Of a stretch of 64,000 nucleotides of DNA, positions 32,340 to 40,403 are shown one piece after another. Origin of the DNA: Caulobacteraceae bacterium (GTDB taxonomy: Bacteria > Pseudomonadota > Alphaproteobacteria > Caulobacterales > Caulobacteraceae). The notes under the pieces were generated by a model. It was given only the letters and a program-made list of their open reading frames with translations. It was not told the origin of the DNA and ran no database searches. The stretch covers positions 124,001 to 188,000 of the forward strand of contig CANESI010000001.1 of assembly GCA_947441065.1 (NCBI GenBank), read 5' to 3'. Position numbers and translations under genes: made by a program. How positions within the stretch are numbered: position 1 is the first letter of the stretch; each line of letters begins with the position of its first letter.

Positions 32340-33749
32340 GTGGCGATTGCCCTGCCGCGGGTCTTTCGCACGACCCCCTTTCGGTTGACCCTGCTGTTCC
32401 TAATGGTCTTCGCCGCGGCGGCCAGCATCTTTTTGGGCTATATCTATGTCGCGACCGCCGGGGAGGCGACGAGCCGCGCGGATCGGGCTATTGGTCAAGA
32501 GATCCAGTCCCTGACCGGCCTCTATCGCCAAGGCGGTATCAAGGCGCTGAACCAGTCCATGGTCGAGCGGTCGGCGGGGGATCGCCCCTTCCTTTACCTG
32601 TTGCTTGATAGGTCCGGGCAAAAGATCACAGGAACCATCGAGGCTTCACCGGTTGAGCGCTTCATCGGCTCACCAACCAGCGTCAATTTCAAGGTCACAG
32701 ACACCGATCCCAATGGCGCTGAGGTCCGCCATTCGGCCCGTGGTCAACAGGTCCGTCTCCAGGGCGGCGAGATGCTGTTCGTCGGGGCCGATGTCAGCGA
32801 GGCCGAATCCTTTGTGCTCAAGATCTTGCGGGCCATCTGGGGAGCGGGGGCCTTGGTCATTCTGCTGGGTCTGGCAGGCGGAACCCTGATGAGCCGTAAT
32901 GTCAATGAGACCATGGTAGGCCTTAATCGGGTGGTGATGGCCGTGCGCGGCGGCGACATTGCCGCGCGGGCCAAACTGCGCGGCGTCGATGATGAGTTTG
33001 ACGAACTGGCTTCGGGTCTGAATGACATGCTCGACCGTCTAGAGCGATCCATGGGCGGCCTACGCCATGTTGGCGACGCCATTGCCCACGATCTACGCTC
33101 GCCCTTGAGCCGCCTGCGCTCGCGGCTGGAATTGGCGCTGATCGAGGCCGAGGCTGGCAAAGGCAATGCTGAGGCCGCCTTGGCGCAAGCGCTGGAGGAT
33201 GCCGATGGCGTGCTGGCCACCTTTAACGCGGTCCTAGCCATTACCCGTCTGCAGTCAGCGGTGGAGGCCCCCGATCAGGTCCGGTTTGACCCAGGTGATC
33301 TGGCAGCCGGTGTGGCAGAGCTTTATGAGCCCCTGTGCGAAGACAAGGCCATCGAGTTCAAGCTGGAGGCAACGCCCGCTTTGGCCGTGCGCGGCAATCG
33401 CGAATTCATCGCCCAAGCCTTGGCCAACATCCTCGACAATGCAGTGAAATACACACCCAAAGAGGGGGCCGTACGCCTGCGCGTCCGGCGCCGGGCCTCC
33501 GGGGAGGTGGAGTTTTCAGTGACCGACACCGGCCCCGGCGTGCCGGAACTGGACCGGCCCCGCGTGGTGCAAAGATTCGTGCGTCTGGAACATAGCCGCA
33601 GTCAGCCGGGGGCGGGCCTTGGGCTGGCGCTGGTCGCCGCTGTGGCGGAGGCCCATGGCGGGCGGCTGGAGCTGGACGAGGGTCCAGGTACCTTGAACGG
33701 CAGTGGTCCGGGCCTTCGGGTGGCGCTGGTTCTGCCAAGGTTGGCCTAG
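32340..33749 (+). CDS. Sensor histidine kinase with HAMP domain
   Basis: 469 residues from GTG 32340. First helix at about residues 14-38 (FRLTLLFLMVFAAAASIFLG), a ~120-residue periplasmic part, and the second helix ILRAIWGAGALVILLGLAGGTLM, then HAMP (VVMAVRGGDIAARAKLRGVDDEFDEL). The phospho-acceptor His is in GDAIAHDLRSPLSRLRSRLE. N box LANILDNAVKYTP, G1 TDTGPGVP and G2 PGAGLGLALVAAVAEAHGG complete the ATPase domain. It pairs with the regulator directly upstream. Confidence 0.92.
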   Translation: MAIALPRVFRTTPFRLTLLFLMVFAAAASIFLGYIYVATAGEATSRADRAIGQEIQSLTGLYRQGGIKALNQSMVERSAGDRPFLYLLLDRSGQKITGTIEASPVERFIGSPTSVNFKVTDTDPNGAEVRHSARGQQVRLQGGEMLFVGADVSEAESFVLKILRAIWGAGALVILLGLAGGTLMSRNVNETMVGLNRVVMAVRGGDIAARAKLRGVDDEFDELASGLNDMLDRLERSMGGLRHVGDAIAHDLRSPLSRLRSRLELALIEAEAGKGNAEAALAQALEDADGVLATFNAVLAITRLQSAVEAPDQVRFDPGDLAAGVAELYEPLCEDKAIEFKLEATPALAVRGNREFIAQALANILDNAVKYTPKEGAVRLRVRRRASGEVEFSVTDTGPGVPELDRPRVVQRFVRLEHSRSQPGAGLGLALVAAVAEAHGGRLELDEGPGTLNGSGPGLRVALVLPRLA

Positions 33750-33838
33750 GATCACATCGGTCTCAGGTGGCCATTGCTGAATCCCGCCAAGGCCTTGCGT
33801 CATCGCCCCATTTCCCTTAGAAGCTCCGGTTCTTACAA

Positions 33839-33869
33839 GTCGCCTGGCCATTAGGCATGCCATGGCGAC
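33839..33869 (+). promoter_or_regulatory. Leader hairpin upstream of rpmI
   Basis: GTCGCCTGGC (33839-33848) pairs with GCCATGGCGAC (33859-33869) around a 10-base loop, with one bulged base. It lies in the 168-base gap between the kinase gene and rpmI, about 50 bases before the rpmI ATG. It may be a regulatory leader for the L35/L20 operon, which is feedback-controlled by L20 in other bacteria, or a weak terminator for the upstream operon. Only TCTTAG follows, not a T-run. Confidence 0.4.
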
Positions 33870-33917
33870 TCTTAGTGCACCATCAGAGGACAGGGCTGTT
33901 AAAGGCTCTGCAGCAAA

Positions 33918-34115
33918 ATGCCGAAGTTGAAGACCAAATCTGGCGTTAAAAAGCGCTTCAAGATCACTGCGACCGGCCGGATCAAGGCTGGCGTTGCGGG
34001 CAAGCGTCACCGCTTGATGAGCCACAATGCCAAATATATCCGCCAAAACCGCGGGACGAAGGTGATGTCGGATGCCGACACCAAAATCATCAAGCTGTTC
34101 ATGCCCTACGCCTGA
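33918..34115 (+). CDS. rpmI: 50S ribosomal protein L35
   Basis: 65 residues, [20 protein letters not shown] to [16 protein letters not shown], with the usual central [20 protein letters not shown]. This is a small basic protein of the large ribosomal subunit. It is co-transcribed with rplT 41 bases downstream. infC, which precedes rpmI in many bacteria, is absent here; the upstream gene is a histidine kinase. Confidence 0.97.
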   Translation: MPKLKTKSGVKKRFKITATGRIKAGVAGKRHRLMSHNAKYIRQNRGTKVMSDADTKIIKLFMPYA

Positions 34116-34156
34116 CCGGCGCTTGTTCCTGCAATTTCAATTCAAGGTGATCTCAT

Positions 34157-34513
34157 ATGGCGCGCGTTAAACGGGGCGTAGTCTCCCACGCTAGACACAA
34201 AAAAGTTCTCGAGCAGGCCAAGGGTTTCTCTGGCCGCCGCAAGAATACCATCAAGACGGCTAAGGCCGCCGTCGACCGCGCTGGGCAATATGCCTATCGC
34301 GACCGTCGCAATAAGAAGCGCTCGTTCCGGGCCCTGTGGATTCAGCGCATCAACGCTGCGGCCCGCTTGGAAGGCTTCACTTACTCGCAATTCGTGCACG
34401 GCCTCGATCTGGCTGGCATCGAGATGGACCGTAAGGTTCTGTCCGACGTCGCCGCAGCCGATCCTGCCGCGTTCAAGGCCATCGCTGACAAGGTTCGTGC
34501 AGCCCTGGCCTAA
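34157..34513 (+). CDS. rplT: 50S ribosomal protein L20
   Basis: 118 residues, [20 protein letters not shown], then [45 protein letters not shown] and [18 protein letters not shown]. This is an early assembly protein that binds 23S rRNA through its long basic N-terminal helix. In several bacteria L20 represses its own operon by binding the mRNA leader. Confidence 0.97.
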   Translation: MARVKRGVVSHARHKKVLEQAKGFSGRRKNTIKTAKAAVDRAGQYAYRDRRNKKRSFRALWIQRINAAARLEGFTYSQFVHGLDLAGIEMDRKVLSDVAAADPAAFKAIADKVRAALA

Positions 34514-34549
34514 GGCTTGTTGAGCTTTGGCTCTTCCCATAGACCTTGA

Positions 34550-34588
34550 CGGCGCGGGCGCTTATAGCCCCGCGCCGTTTGGCGTTTT
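34550..34588 (+). terminator. Terminator-like hairpin after rplT
   Basis: CGGCGCGGG (34550-34558) pairs perfectly with CCCGCGCCG (34569-34577) around a 10-base loop and is followed by TTTGGCGTTTT. It lies between rplT and pheS. It would end or reduce transcription from the ribosomal operon before pheST, allowing separate expression of the synthetase. Confidence 0.75.
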
Positions 34589-34612
34589 ACCCGACCTCAA
34601 TAGGTGCTTTTC

Positions 34613-35686
34613 ATGACTGACCTCGCGACCCTAGAAGCCGAGATCGTCTCGGCAGTCCAAGCATCGGCCGATCTGGCGGGGCTAGATGCTGTGCGCGTCA
34701 CGGTGTTGGGCAAGTCGGGCTCGATCTCAGCCCTGTTGAAGGGGCTCGGGTCTATGGGCCCAGATGAGCGCCGCGAGCAGGGGCCACTGATCAATGGCCT
34801 GCGCGATCGGGTTCAGGCCGCGCTGACCGAGCGCAAGACCGCGTTGGAAGCCGCAGCCCTTGATGCCCAACTGGCTGCCGAGCGTCTCGACCTGACCTTG
34901 CCCGCGCCGCCGCGCCGCCGGGGCAGTGTCCATCCCACCATGCAGGTGATGGACGAGATGACCGCCATCTTTGCCGAGATGGGCTTTGCCGTCGCCGATG
35001 GCCCGGACATTGAAGACGACTTCCACAACTTCACCGCCTTGAACTTTCCGCCCAAGCATCCGGCGCGTGAGACCCACGACACCTTCTTCTTCTCGCCTAA
35101 TGAGGCGGGAGAACGGATGTTGCTGCGCACCCACACAAGCCCGGTCCAGATCCGCACCATGGTCTCGCAGACCCCGCCCATCCGCATCATCGCGCCGGGC
35201 CGGACCTATCGTAAAGATTCAGACCAGACCCACACGCCGATGTTCCATCAGGTCGAGGGTCTGGTGATTGATCGCAACATCCATATGGGCCACCTGAAAT
35301 GGACCTTGGAGACCTTTGTCGGCCGGTTCTTTGAGACCAGCGATGTCGTCACCCGCTTTCGGCCCCACCACTTCCCCTTCACTGAACCTTCTGCCGAGTT
35401 GGATGTTCAGTGCGACCGCACGGGCGGCGAACTGAAGGTGGGTCAAGGCTCTAGCTGGCTAGAGGTTCTAGGCTGCGGCATGGTCCATCCCAATGTCATC
35501 AAGAACTGCGGCCTTGATCCAGACGAGTGGCAGGGCTTTGCCTTTGGCATGGGCGTCGACCGTCTGGCCATGTTGAAATATGGCGTTCCTGACCTGCGCG
35601 ATATGTTTGCCAGCGATGTGCGCTGGTTGGCCCACTATGGCTTTAGTCCCTTTGCAGCGCCTAGCGCGGCGGGTGGTTTGAGCTAG
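34613..35686 (+). CDS. pheS: Phenylalanyl-tRNA synthetase alpha subunit
   Basis: 357 residues from ATG 34613; an in-frame GTG at 34604 overlaps the ribosome site TAGGTG. N-terminal coiled coil, then the class II catalytic core: [38 protein letters not shown]-type motif 1 region, motif 2 [21 protein letters not shown], and motif 3 [20 protein letters not shown]. It charges tRNA-Phe as an alpha2beta2 enzyme with PheT. Confidence 0.96.
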   Translation: MTDLATLEAEIVSAVQASADLAGLDAVRVTVLGKSGSISALLKGLGSMGPDERREQGPLINGLRDRVQAALTERKTALEAAALDAQLAAERLDLTLPAPPRRRGSVHPTMQVMDEMTAIFAEMGFAVADGPDIEDDFHNFTALNFPPKHPARETHDTFFFSPNEAGERMLLRTHTSPVQIRTMVSQTPPIRIIAPGRTYRKDSDQTHTPMFHQVEGLVIDRNIHMGHLKWTLETFVGRFFETSDVVTRFRPHHFPFTEPSAELDVQCDRTGGELKVGQGSSWLEVLGCGMVHPNVIKNCGLDPDEWQGFAFGMGVDRLAMLKYGVPDLRDMFASDVRWLAHYGFSPFAAPSAAGGLS

Positions 35687-35694
35687 AGACAAAA

Positions 35695-35790
35695 GGCCCC
35701 CTCCGTCGCTTTGCGACACGTCCCCCTAAGGGTAGGATCTGAAATCTAGATCTTCCCCCTTTGGGGGAAGTCCCGGCAAGGCCGGGGAAG
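35695..35790. repeat. GC-rich intergenic inverted-repeat block, copy 3 (reduced)
   Basis: The 149-base gap between pheS and pheT contains GTCGCTTTGCGAC, a CTTCCCCC/GGGGGAAG hairpin at 35752-35770 with the same arms as copies 1 and 2, and CCCGGCAAGGCCGGG at 35772-35786. The large outer inverted repeat is missing. Since pheS and pheT are co-expressed, the block is probably transcribed. Confidence 0.75.
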
Positions 35791-35835
35791 GGGGTCTCGT
35801 TCCTCCGGCCCCGCTCGCAAGTTTGAGATGAGAAG

Positions 35836-38220
35836 ATGAAATTCACCCTGTCCTGGCTCAAGCAGCACCTGGAAACCACGGCGAGCGCGCAAGAGATTGT
35901 TGACGCCATGACCATGGCGGGCCTTGAGGTCGAGCATGTCGAAAATCCAGCCCAGAAGCTGGCGGCCTTCACCGTCGCGCGCATTGTCAGTGCCGAGCAG
36001 CATCCCAATGCTGACCGTTTGCGGGTCTGTCAGGTCGATACGGTTGATGGCCGTAAGGAGATTGTCTGCGGCGCGCCCAATGCCAGAGCCGGTCTGACCA
36101 CCATCTACGCCCCCATCGGGGCCTATGTGCCCGGTCTTGACGTGACTCTGGTGGAAAAGCCGGTTCGAGGCGTGGTCTCCAACGGCATGCTCTGTTCGGC
36201 GGCGGAGCTGGAAACGGCTGAAGAGTCTGACGGCATTATGGAGCTTTCCGGCGATCTGGCTGTCGGAACCCCCGTTGCGGAGGCGCTGGGCCTCGAAGCC
36301 GTCATTGATTTCGAAGTCACCCCCAATCGTCCCGATTGGCTGGGCGTCGCTGGCATTGCCCGCGATCTGGCCGCCACGGGTATTGGCACCTTGAAGGACC
36401 TAAGTGTCGCATCCGTTGCGGGCAGCTTCCCCTGTCCGATCCAGATTAGCCTGACCGCCCCGCAGGCCTGCCCCCTGTTCGCGGGCCGGGTGATCAAGGG
36501 CGTCAAGAATGGCCCCTCGCCAGAGTGGCTGCAGGCCAAGCTGAAGTCGGTCGGGCTGCGCTCGATCAATGCGCTGGTCGATGTTACCAACCTTCTGTCC
36601 TATGACCGCGCCCGCCCGCTGCACGTCTATGATGTCGACAAGCTGACCGGCAAGGTGATCGAGGCCCGCATGGGCATCGAGGGCGAAAGCCTCGAGGCGC
36701 TGGATAGCAAGACCTACACCCTGACCGCAGATATGTGCGTCATTGCTGATGGCTCTGGCCCCCTGGGCCTTGGCGGCGTGATGGGCGGCGAGAGCACGGG
36801 CTGTTCAGAGACGACCACCAGCGTCTTCATCGAGAGCGCCTGGTTTGATCCCCTCATCACCGCCCAGACGGGCCGGGCGACCGGCATCTCTTCGGACGCG
36901 CAATATCGCTTTGCCCGCACGGTCGATACGGGCTTTGTCGTGCCCGGTCTCGAACTGGCCACAAAGCTGATCCTTGAGCTTTGCGGCGGTGAGGCATCAG
37001 ACATCTTGGTCGCCGGTGCTGCGCCTGCAGCGTCCGGTGCCATCAGCTTTGATCCGGACTATGTCCAGCGCCTGTCAGGCCTGTCGGTCACGCGCGAGCG
37101 AACCTTCGAGATCCTGTCTCACCTTGGCTTTGCCATAGAGGGCGCGGGCACCACGGTTCAGGTCACCCCGCCAAGCTGGCGTCGCGATGTCGAGGGCAAG
37201 GCCGATCTGGTCGAGGAAGTGGCCCGTATTGCAGGCTATGGCGCGCTGCCCTCCACACCCTTGCCGCCGGTCATCAGTGCGGCGAGCGGCATCCTCACCG
37301 TCAGGCAAAACCGCGCCCGGATGGGGCGTCGGGCCATGGCCGCTCTGGGCTATGCCGAGGCCCTGACCTGGTCCTTCACCTCTCGTAAGACCGCCAGCCT
37401 GTTTGGCGGCGGTGATGAGGCTGTGGTCCTATCAAATCCGATTGCATCGGATCTGGACTCTATGCGCCCCTCGATCCTGCCTAACCTGATTGAGGCGGCG
37501 GGCCGCAATGCCAAGCGCGGCTTTGCCGATCTGGCCCTGTTCGAGGTCGGCCCCGTCTTTGCCGGGGATCGGCCCAAGGATCAGCGCACCGCCATTACTG
37601 GCCTGATCGCCCCCCATGCGCCTCGCCGTTGGGATCAGGGCGCGGCGGAAGATGTCTTTACGGTCAAGAGCGACCTGATGGCCCTCTTGGAAGAGCTTGG
37701 AGCGCCCGTAGCCTCGCTTCAGACCGCGCAGGGCAGCAATTCGCCCTGGTGGCACCCTGGCCGCTCAGCGCGCCTTCAGCTTGGCCCAAAGGCCGTGGTT
37801 GCAGAGTTCGGAGCCCTGCACCCCAGCGTTCTGAAGGCGCTCGATGTTGACGGTCCGGTCTATGGCTTTGAGCTGTGGCTCGATGCGGTGCCGGAACCCA
37901 AGCGCAAGGGCAAGTCCAAGCCCGGCTATGAGGCCTCCAGCCTGATGCCGCTCAGCCGCGACTATGCCTTCATTGTCGAGCAGGACAAGGCGGCTGGTGA
38001 TCTGATCAAGGCGGTGTTGGGTGCGGACAAGGCCCTGATCGCCCTTGCCCGTGTCTTCGACGTCTATCAAGGCCAAGGCGTTGCCGCCGGATGCAAGTCC
38101 GTGGCCCTTGAGGTCACGATCCAGCCTAAGGACCAGACCCTGACCGAGGCCGATATCGAGGCCCTGTCAGCCAAGATCATCGCAGCGGTGCAAAAGGCAG
38201 GCGGAACCCTACGCGGCTAG
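35836..38220 (+). CDS. pheT: Phenylalanyl-tRNA synthetase beta subunit
   Basis: 794 residues, the normal length. Domains in order are: N-terminal [20 protein letters not shown], the tRNA-binding EMAP-like fold ([25 protein letters not shown]), the B3/B4 editing domain ([19 protein letters not shown]), the B5 domain ([21 protein letters not shown]), the pseudo-catalytic core, and the C-terminal FDX-ACB anticodon-binding domain ([20 protein letters not shown]). It edits mischarged Tyr-tRNA-Phe and completes the PheRS tetramer. Its stop converges with the next gene after six bases. Confidence 0.96.
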   Translation: MKFTLSWLKQHLETTASAQEIVDAMTMAGLEVEHVENPAQKLAAFTVARIVSAEQHPNADRLRVCQVDTVDGRKEIVCGAPNARAGLTTIYAPIGAYVPGLDVTLVEKPVRGVVSNGMLCSAAELETAEESDGIMELSGDLAVGTPVAEALGLEAVIDFEVTPNRPDWLGVAGIARDLAATGIGTLKDLSVASVAGSFPCPIQISLTAPQACPLFAGRVIKGVKNGPSPEWLQAKLKSVGLRSINALVDVTNLLSYDRARPLHVYDVDKLTGKVIEARMGIEGESLEALDSKTYTLTADMCVIADGSGPLGLGGVMGGESTGCSETTTSVFIESAWFDPLITAQTGRATGISSDAQYRFARTVDTGFVVPGLELATKLILELCGGEASDILVAGAAPAASGAISFDPDYVQRLSGLSVTRERTFEILSHLGFAIEGAGTTVQVTPPSWRRDVEGKADLVEEVARIAGYGALPSTPLPPVISAASGILTVRQNRARMGRRAMAALGYAEALTWSFTSRKTASLFGGGDEAVVLSNPIASDLDSMRPSILPNLIEAAGRNAKRGFADLALFEVGPVFAGDRPKDQRTAITGLIAPHAPRRWDQGAAEDVFTVKSDLMALLEELGAPVASLQTAQGSNSPWWHPGRSARLQLGPKAVVAEFGALHPSVLKALDVDGPVYGFELWLDAVPEPKRKGKSKPGYEASSLMPLSRDYAFIVEQDKAAGDLIKAVLGADKALIALARVFDVYQGQGVAAGCKSVALEVTIQPKDQTLTEADIEALSAKIIAAVQKAGGTLRG

Positions 38221-38226
38221 GACCGG

Positions 38227-38727
38227 TTAAGGCGCGGGCGGCGGCGGACCCCGGTCATCGGGGCCCTTCCCGCGGCGACGCATGGCGCTGGGCGGTGGAC
38301 GCCTAAAGCTTTCGGCAATCAGAGCCCGATCTTCTGGGCTAACGGTCAAGGCATAGGACACCGCTGCGGTTTCCATCCCAGCCCTTGCCCGCATCTCGGA
38401 TTCCCGCGCCTTTTGCAGATTGCGGTCGATCAGGGCGCGGTCAGGCGTGGCAGCGGCCAAGCTATCGGCAGCGGCGATGCGCGCAACATGGGCCGTCTTG
38501 AGGTCTGGCATGGTGGCCACAACCGCCTCTCGCAAGACGCGGCGCATGGCCTTGCGGCTTTCGGGTGGCATATCCTTGCTCAGACGTATGATCGAGTTGG
38601 GTCTCTCCCCGCGACCATTGTCCATCAGCTTGTGACGCATGAGGATCGCCCCGCCGACGGCCATCACCAGAAAGATGTTCAGGACCAGCGATAGGGCCAG
38701 ACCGATTTTCAAAGTGCGCGGGCTCAT
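38227..38727 (-). CDS. Periplasmic heavy-metal-sensor-like protein (CpxP/CnrX/Metal_resist type)
   Basis: 166 residues. N-terminal membrane anchor (IGLALSLVLNIFLVMAVGGAIL), then a helical periplasmic part: LSKDMPPESRKAMRRVLREA, RIAAADSLAAATPDRALIDRNLQKARESEMRAR, and YALTVSPEDRALIAESFRRPPP. The tail is rich in Pro and Arg. This helical hairpin layout is that of CnrX/CpxP-like metal or stress sensors that act on anti-sigma partners. ATGA overlap with the upstream membrane protein. It is the last gene of the EF-hand/sigma group. Confidence 0.8.
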   Translation of the reverse strand: MSPRTLKIGLALSLVLNIFLVMAVGGAILMRHKLMDNGRGERPNSIIRLSKDMPPESRKAMRRVLREAVVATMPDLKTAHVARIAAADSLAAATPDRALIDRNLQKARESEMRARAGMETAAVSYALTVSPEDRALIAESFRRPPPSAMRRRGKGPDDRGPPPPAP

Positions 38728-39161
38728 AGTTTCTCCTCCGCACCGAAGGCGACGGCCTCCGAATAGACCGATTGACCATCTAGGGCGCTGGCGACCGTCA
38801 CATCAGTCGATTGATCGGCGATCATTAGACTGACCGAGCCGATACCCACCATCAGACCCGCAACGCCTGCAGCCGCCAAGCCCATGCCCCAGCCGCGCCA
38901 TTCGCCCAACAGTTTGGACAACAGGGACCGCTGGGGTCTAGGGGCCATCGCCACCACCTGCTCTCGCAGGGCCATCGATGGGGCCTCAACGCGATAGAGG
39001 CCTAGAAGGTCGTCCAGATCCGCTGCCTCGTCTAGACATTGACGGGCCCAGACCGGGCGCTCTTGGCGCAGTTGCTCGGCCTTAGCCTGCTCGGCCTGTG
39101 GCCAGCGGCGAAGGTCAGAGCCATAGGCCTCAGCCAACTGTTCAAACCGTTCCGGGGTCAT
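38724..39161 (-). CDS. Membrane protein, candidate anti-sigma factor
   Basis: 145 residues. The cytoplasmic N-terminus (MTPERFEQLAEAYGSDLRRW, then EADLDDLLGLYRV-like acidic segment) is followed by one membrane helix (GWGMGLAAAGVAGLMVGIGSVSLMIA) and a short periplasmic tail. There is no zinc-binding HxxxCxxC motif. Position is the main evidence: it overlaps the ECF sigma gene upstream by ATGA and the metal-sensor-like gene downstream by ATGA. This is the classical sigma/anti-sigma/sensor arrangement. Confidence 0.7.
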   Translation of the reverse strand: MTPERFEQLAEAYGSDLRRWPQAEQAKAEQLRQERPVWARQCLDEAADLDDLLGLYRVEAPSMALREQVVAMAPRPQRSLLSKLLGEWRGWGMGLAAAGVAGLMVGIGSVSLMIADQSTDVTVASALDGQSVYSEAVAFGAEEKL

Positions 39162-39730
39162 GCGAGGCCCTCCAATCGACGATCATTCAGGGGATTAAGA
39201 AGCAGACGAAGGGCGCGGCGTCCACGAGACAGCAGGCTTTCGAGCGCCTCGACACTGATCTCCATCAGCGCCGCCGCCTCGATATTGCCAAGCTCCTGAT
39301 AGTGACACAGCACAATCGCCTCCCTCTGACGCTCTGGTAATTTGGCGATGGCCGCCTCGACCTGATCCTTGATCTCCATTCCCATAAGTCCAGCATCAGG
39401 GGCAGGACCCGGGTCAATCTGGTCAGGGGGCTCTGCCATCGGTCGTTCGCGTTGGCGACGGAGCCGATCATAGCAAAGGTTCAGGGCCACCCTGTGCATC
39501 CAACTGTCAAACCGCGCGGCGCCCGGCTGCCAGGTCGGGGCCTGACGCCAAGCCCGCACCATCACCTCCTGCGCCACATCCTCTGCCTCCGACGCGTCGC
39601 CCAACATCCGCCGCGCTAAGGCCAGCATCCGGGGCAGTTTTCGTGCCATCAGGGCCTGAACCGCAGCCGGATCACCGCGTCCAACCCGAAGGACCAGGTC
39701 GGCGTCAGGATCAGGCGGGCGGTCGGTCAA
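39158..39730 (-). CDS. ECF-type RNA polymerase sigma factor
   Basis: 190 residues. Region 2 is RMLGDASEAEDVAQEVMVRAWRQAP followed by WMHRVALNLCYDRLRRQRER. Region 4 is IAKLPERQREAIVLCHYQELGNIEAAALMEISVEALESLLSRGRRALR. These are all features of ECF sigma-70 factors. It is coupled by overlap to the candidate anti-sigma gene. A secreted EF-hand protein is encoded 75 bases upstream on the same strand, with a strong hairpin between them. It likely directs its own cluster in response to an envelope signal such as a metal. Confidence 0.92.
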   Translation of the reverse strand: MTDRPPDPDADLVLRVGRGDPAAVQALMARKLPRMLALARRMLGDASEAEDVAQEVMVRAWRQAPTWQPGAARFDSWMHRVALNLCYDRLRRQRERPMAEPPDQIDPGPAPDAGLMGMEIKDQVEAAIAKLPERQREAIVLCHYQELGNIEAAALMEISVEALESLLSRGRRALRLLLNPLNDRRLEGLA

Positions 39731-39756
39731 GGATTGCCTCTTTGCATCGGTAGAGT

Positions 39757-39795
39757 GGCTCGCACAGACAGCCCCCCAGCGAACCTGTGCGAGCC
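39757..39795 (-). terminator. Perfect 11-bp inverted repeat between the EF-hand gene and the sigma gene
   Basis: GGCTCGCACAG (39757-39767) and its exact complement (39785-39795) enclose 17 bases. On the minus strand it follows the EF-hand stop (39806) by about ten bases and precedes the sigma ATG by 26. No T-run follows, so it may act as a partial terminator, an mRNA stabiliser that lets the first gene be expressed more strongly, or a regulator site. Confidence 0.55.
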
Positions 39796-39805
39796 TGTCG
39801 TTGGG

Positions 39806-40300
39806 TTAGTGTGAACCGTGATGGCCGCGGCGACCACCCTTCATGGGTGGCTTGGGCAATTCATCGCCGGTCAGGACATTGTCACTGTTTTTATCCATAC
39901 GTTTGAAACGCTTGGCCGTCATGCGATCAAGTTCGGCTTTGGCCACCGCACCATCATCATTGGCGTCGAGCATATCAAACATCATGCCCTGACGCTCGCC
40001 GTGCTTCTTTTCCATCATTTCGCGGTGCTGAGGACGGTCCTTGCCCTGTTGGCCTTCAGCCTTTGGCGGAGGCGGACCATCGTGACCCATCATGCCAGGA
40101 CGCGCCTTAAACTCGGCGTCGGTAATCTTGCCGTCCTTATTGGCGTCGAGCTTCATCATCTGGTCGGCATGGCTTTGCTGGAACTCTGCAAGCGTCACCT
40201 TGCCATCACCATTGGTGTCTGGCTTTGGCATGGCAGGGTGGGCAAAGGCGACGCCGCTCAGCACAAGGCTGAAGCCAGCCGCATAGAGGAACTTTTTCAT
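39806..40300 (-). CDS. Secreted EF-hand protein with Met/His-rich linker
   Basis: 164 residues. Signal peptide (MKKFLYAAGFSLVLSGVAFA). Four EF-hand loops are visible: DTNGDGKVTLAE, DANKDGKITDAE, DANDDGAVAKAE and DKNSDNVLTGDE. Between loops 2 and 3 lies a stretch rich in Met, His, Pro and Gln (PGMMGHDGPPPP, HREMMEKKHGERQGMMFDM). The C-terminus is RRGHHGSH. The EF-hands suggest Ca binding in the periplasm; the Met/His segments suggest a second kind of metal. It is the first gene of the sigma/anti-sigma/metal-sensor group. Confidence 0.88.
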   Translation of the reverse strand: MKKFLYAAGFSLVLSGVAFAHPAMPKPDTNGDGKVTLAEFQQSHADQMMKLDANKDGKITDAEFKARPGMMGHDGPPPPKAEGQQGKDRPQHREMMEKKHGERQGMMFDMLDANDDGAVAKAELDRMTAKRFKRMDKNSDNVLTGDELPKPPMKGGRRGHHGSH

Positions 40301-40403
40301 CAGAAATCTCCGTTTGGGGGAACGTGTTTTGACCGTTCATAGGATCAAACGTGCGCCCAAACCAAATCCGTCGCTTTGATGGAAGAGGTTCCCATCGTGC
40401 GAC

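Noticed and set aside
40301-40403. ECF-type promoter (GGAAC ... CGTC) before the EF-hand gene
   Set aside because: A GGGAAC is present on the minus strand, but I could not find a convincing -10 element at 16-17 bases.
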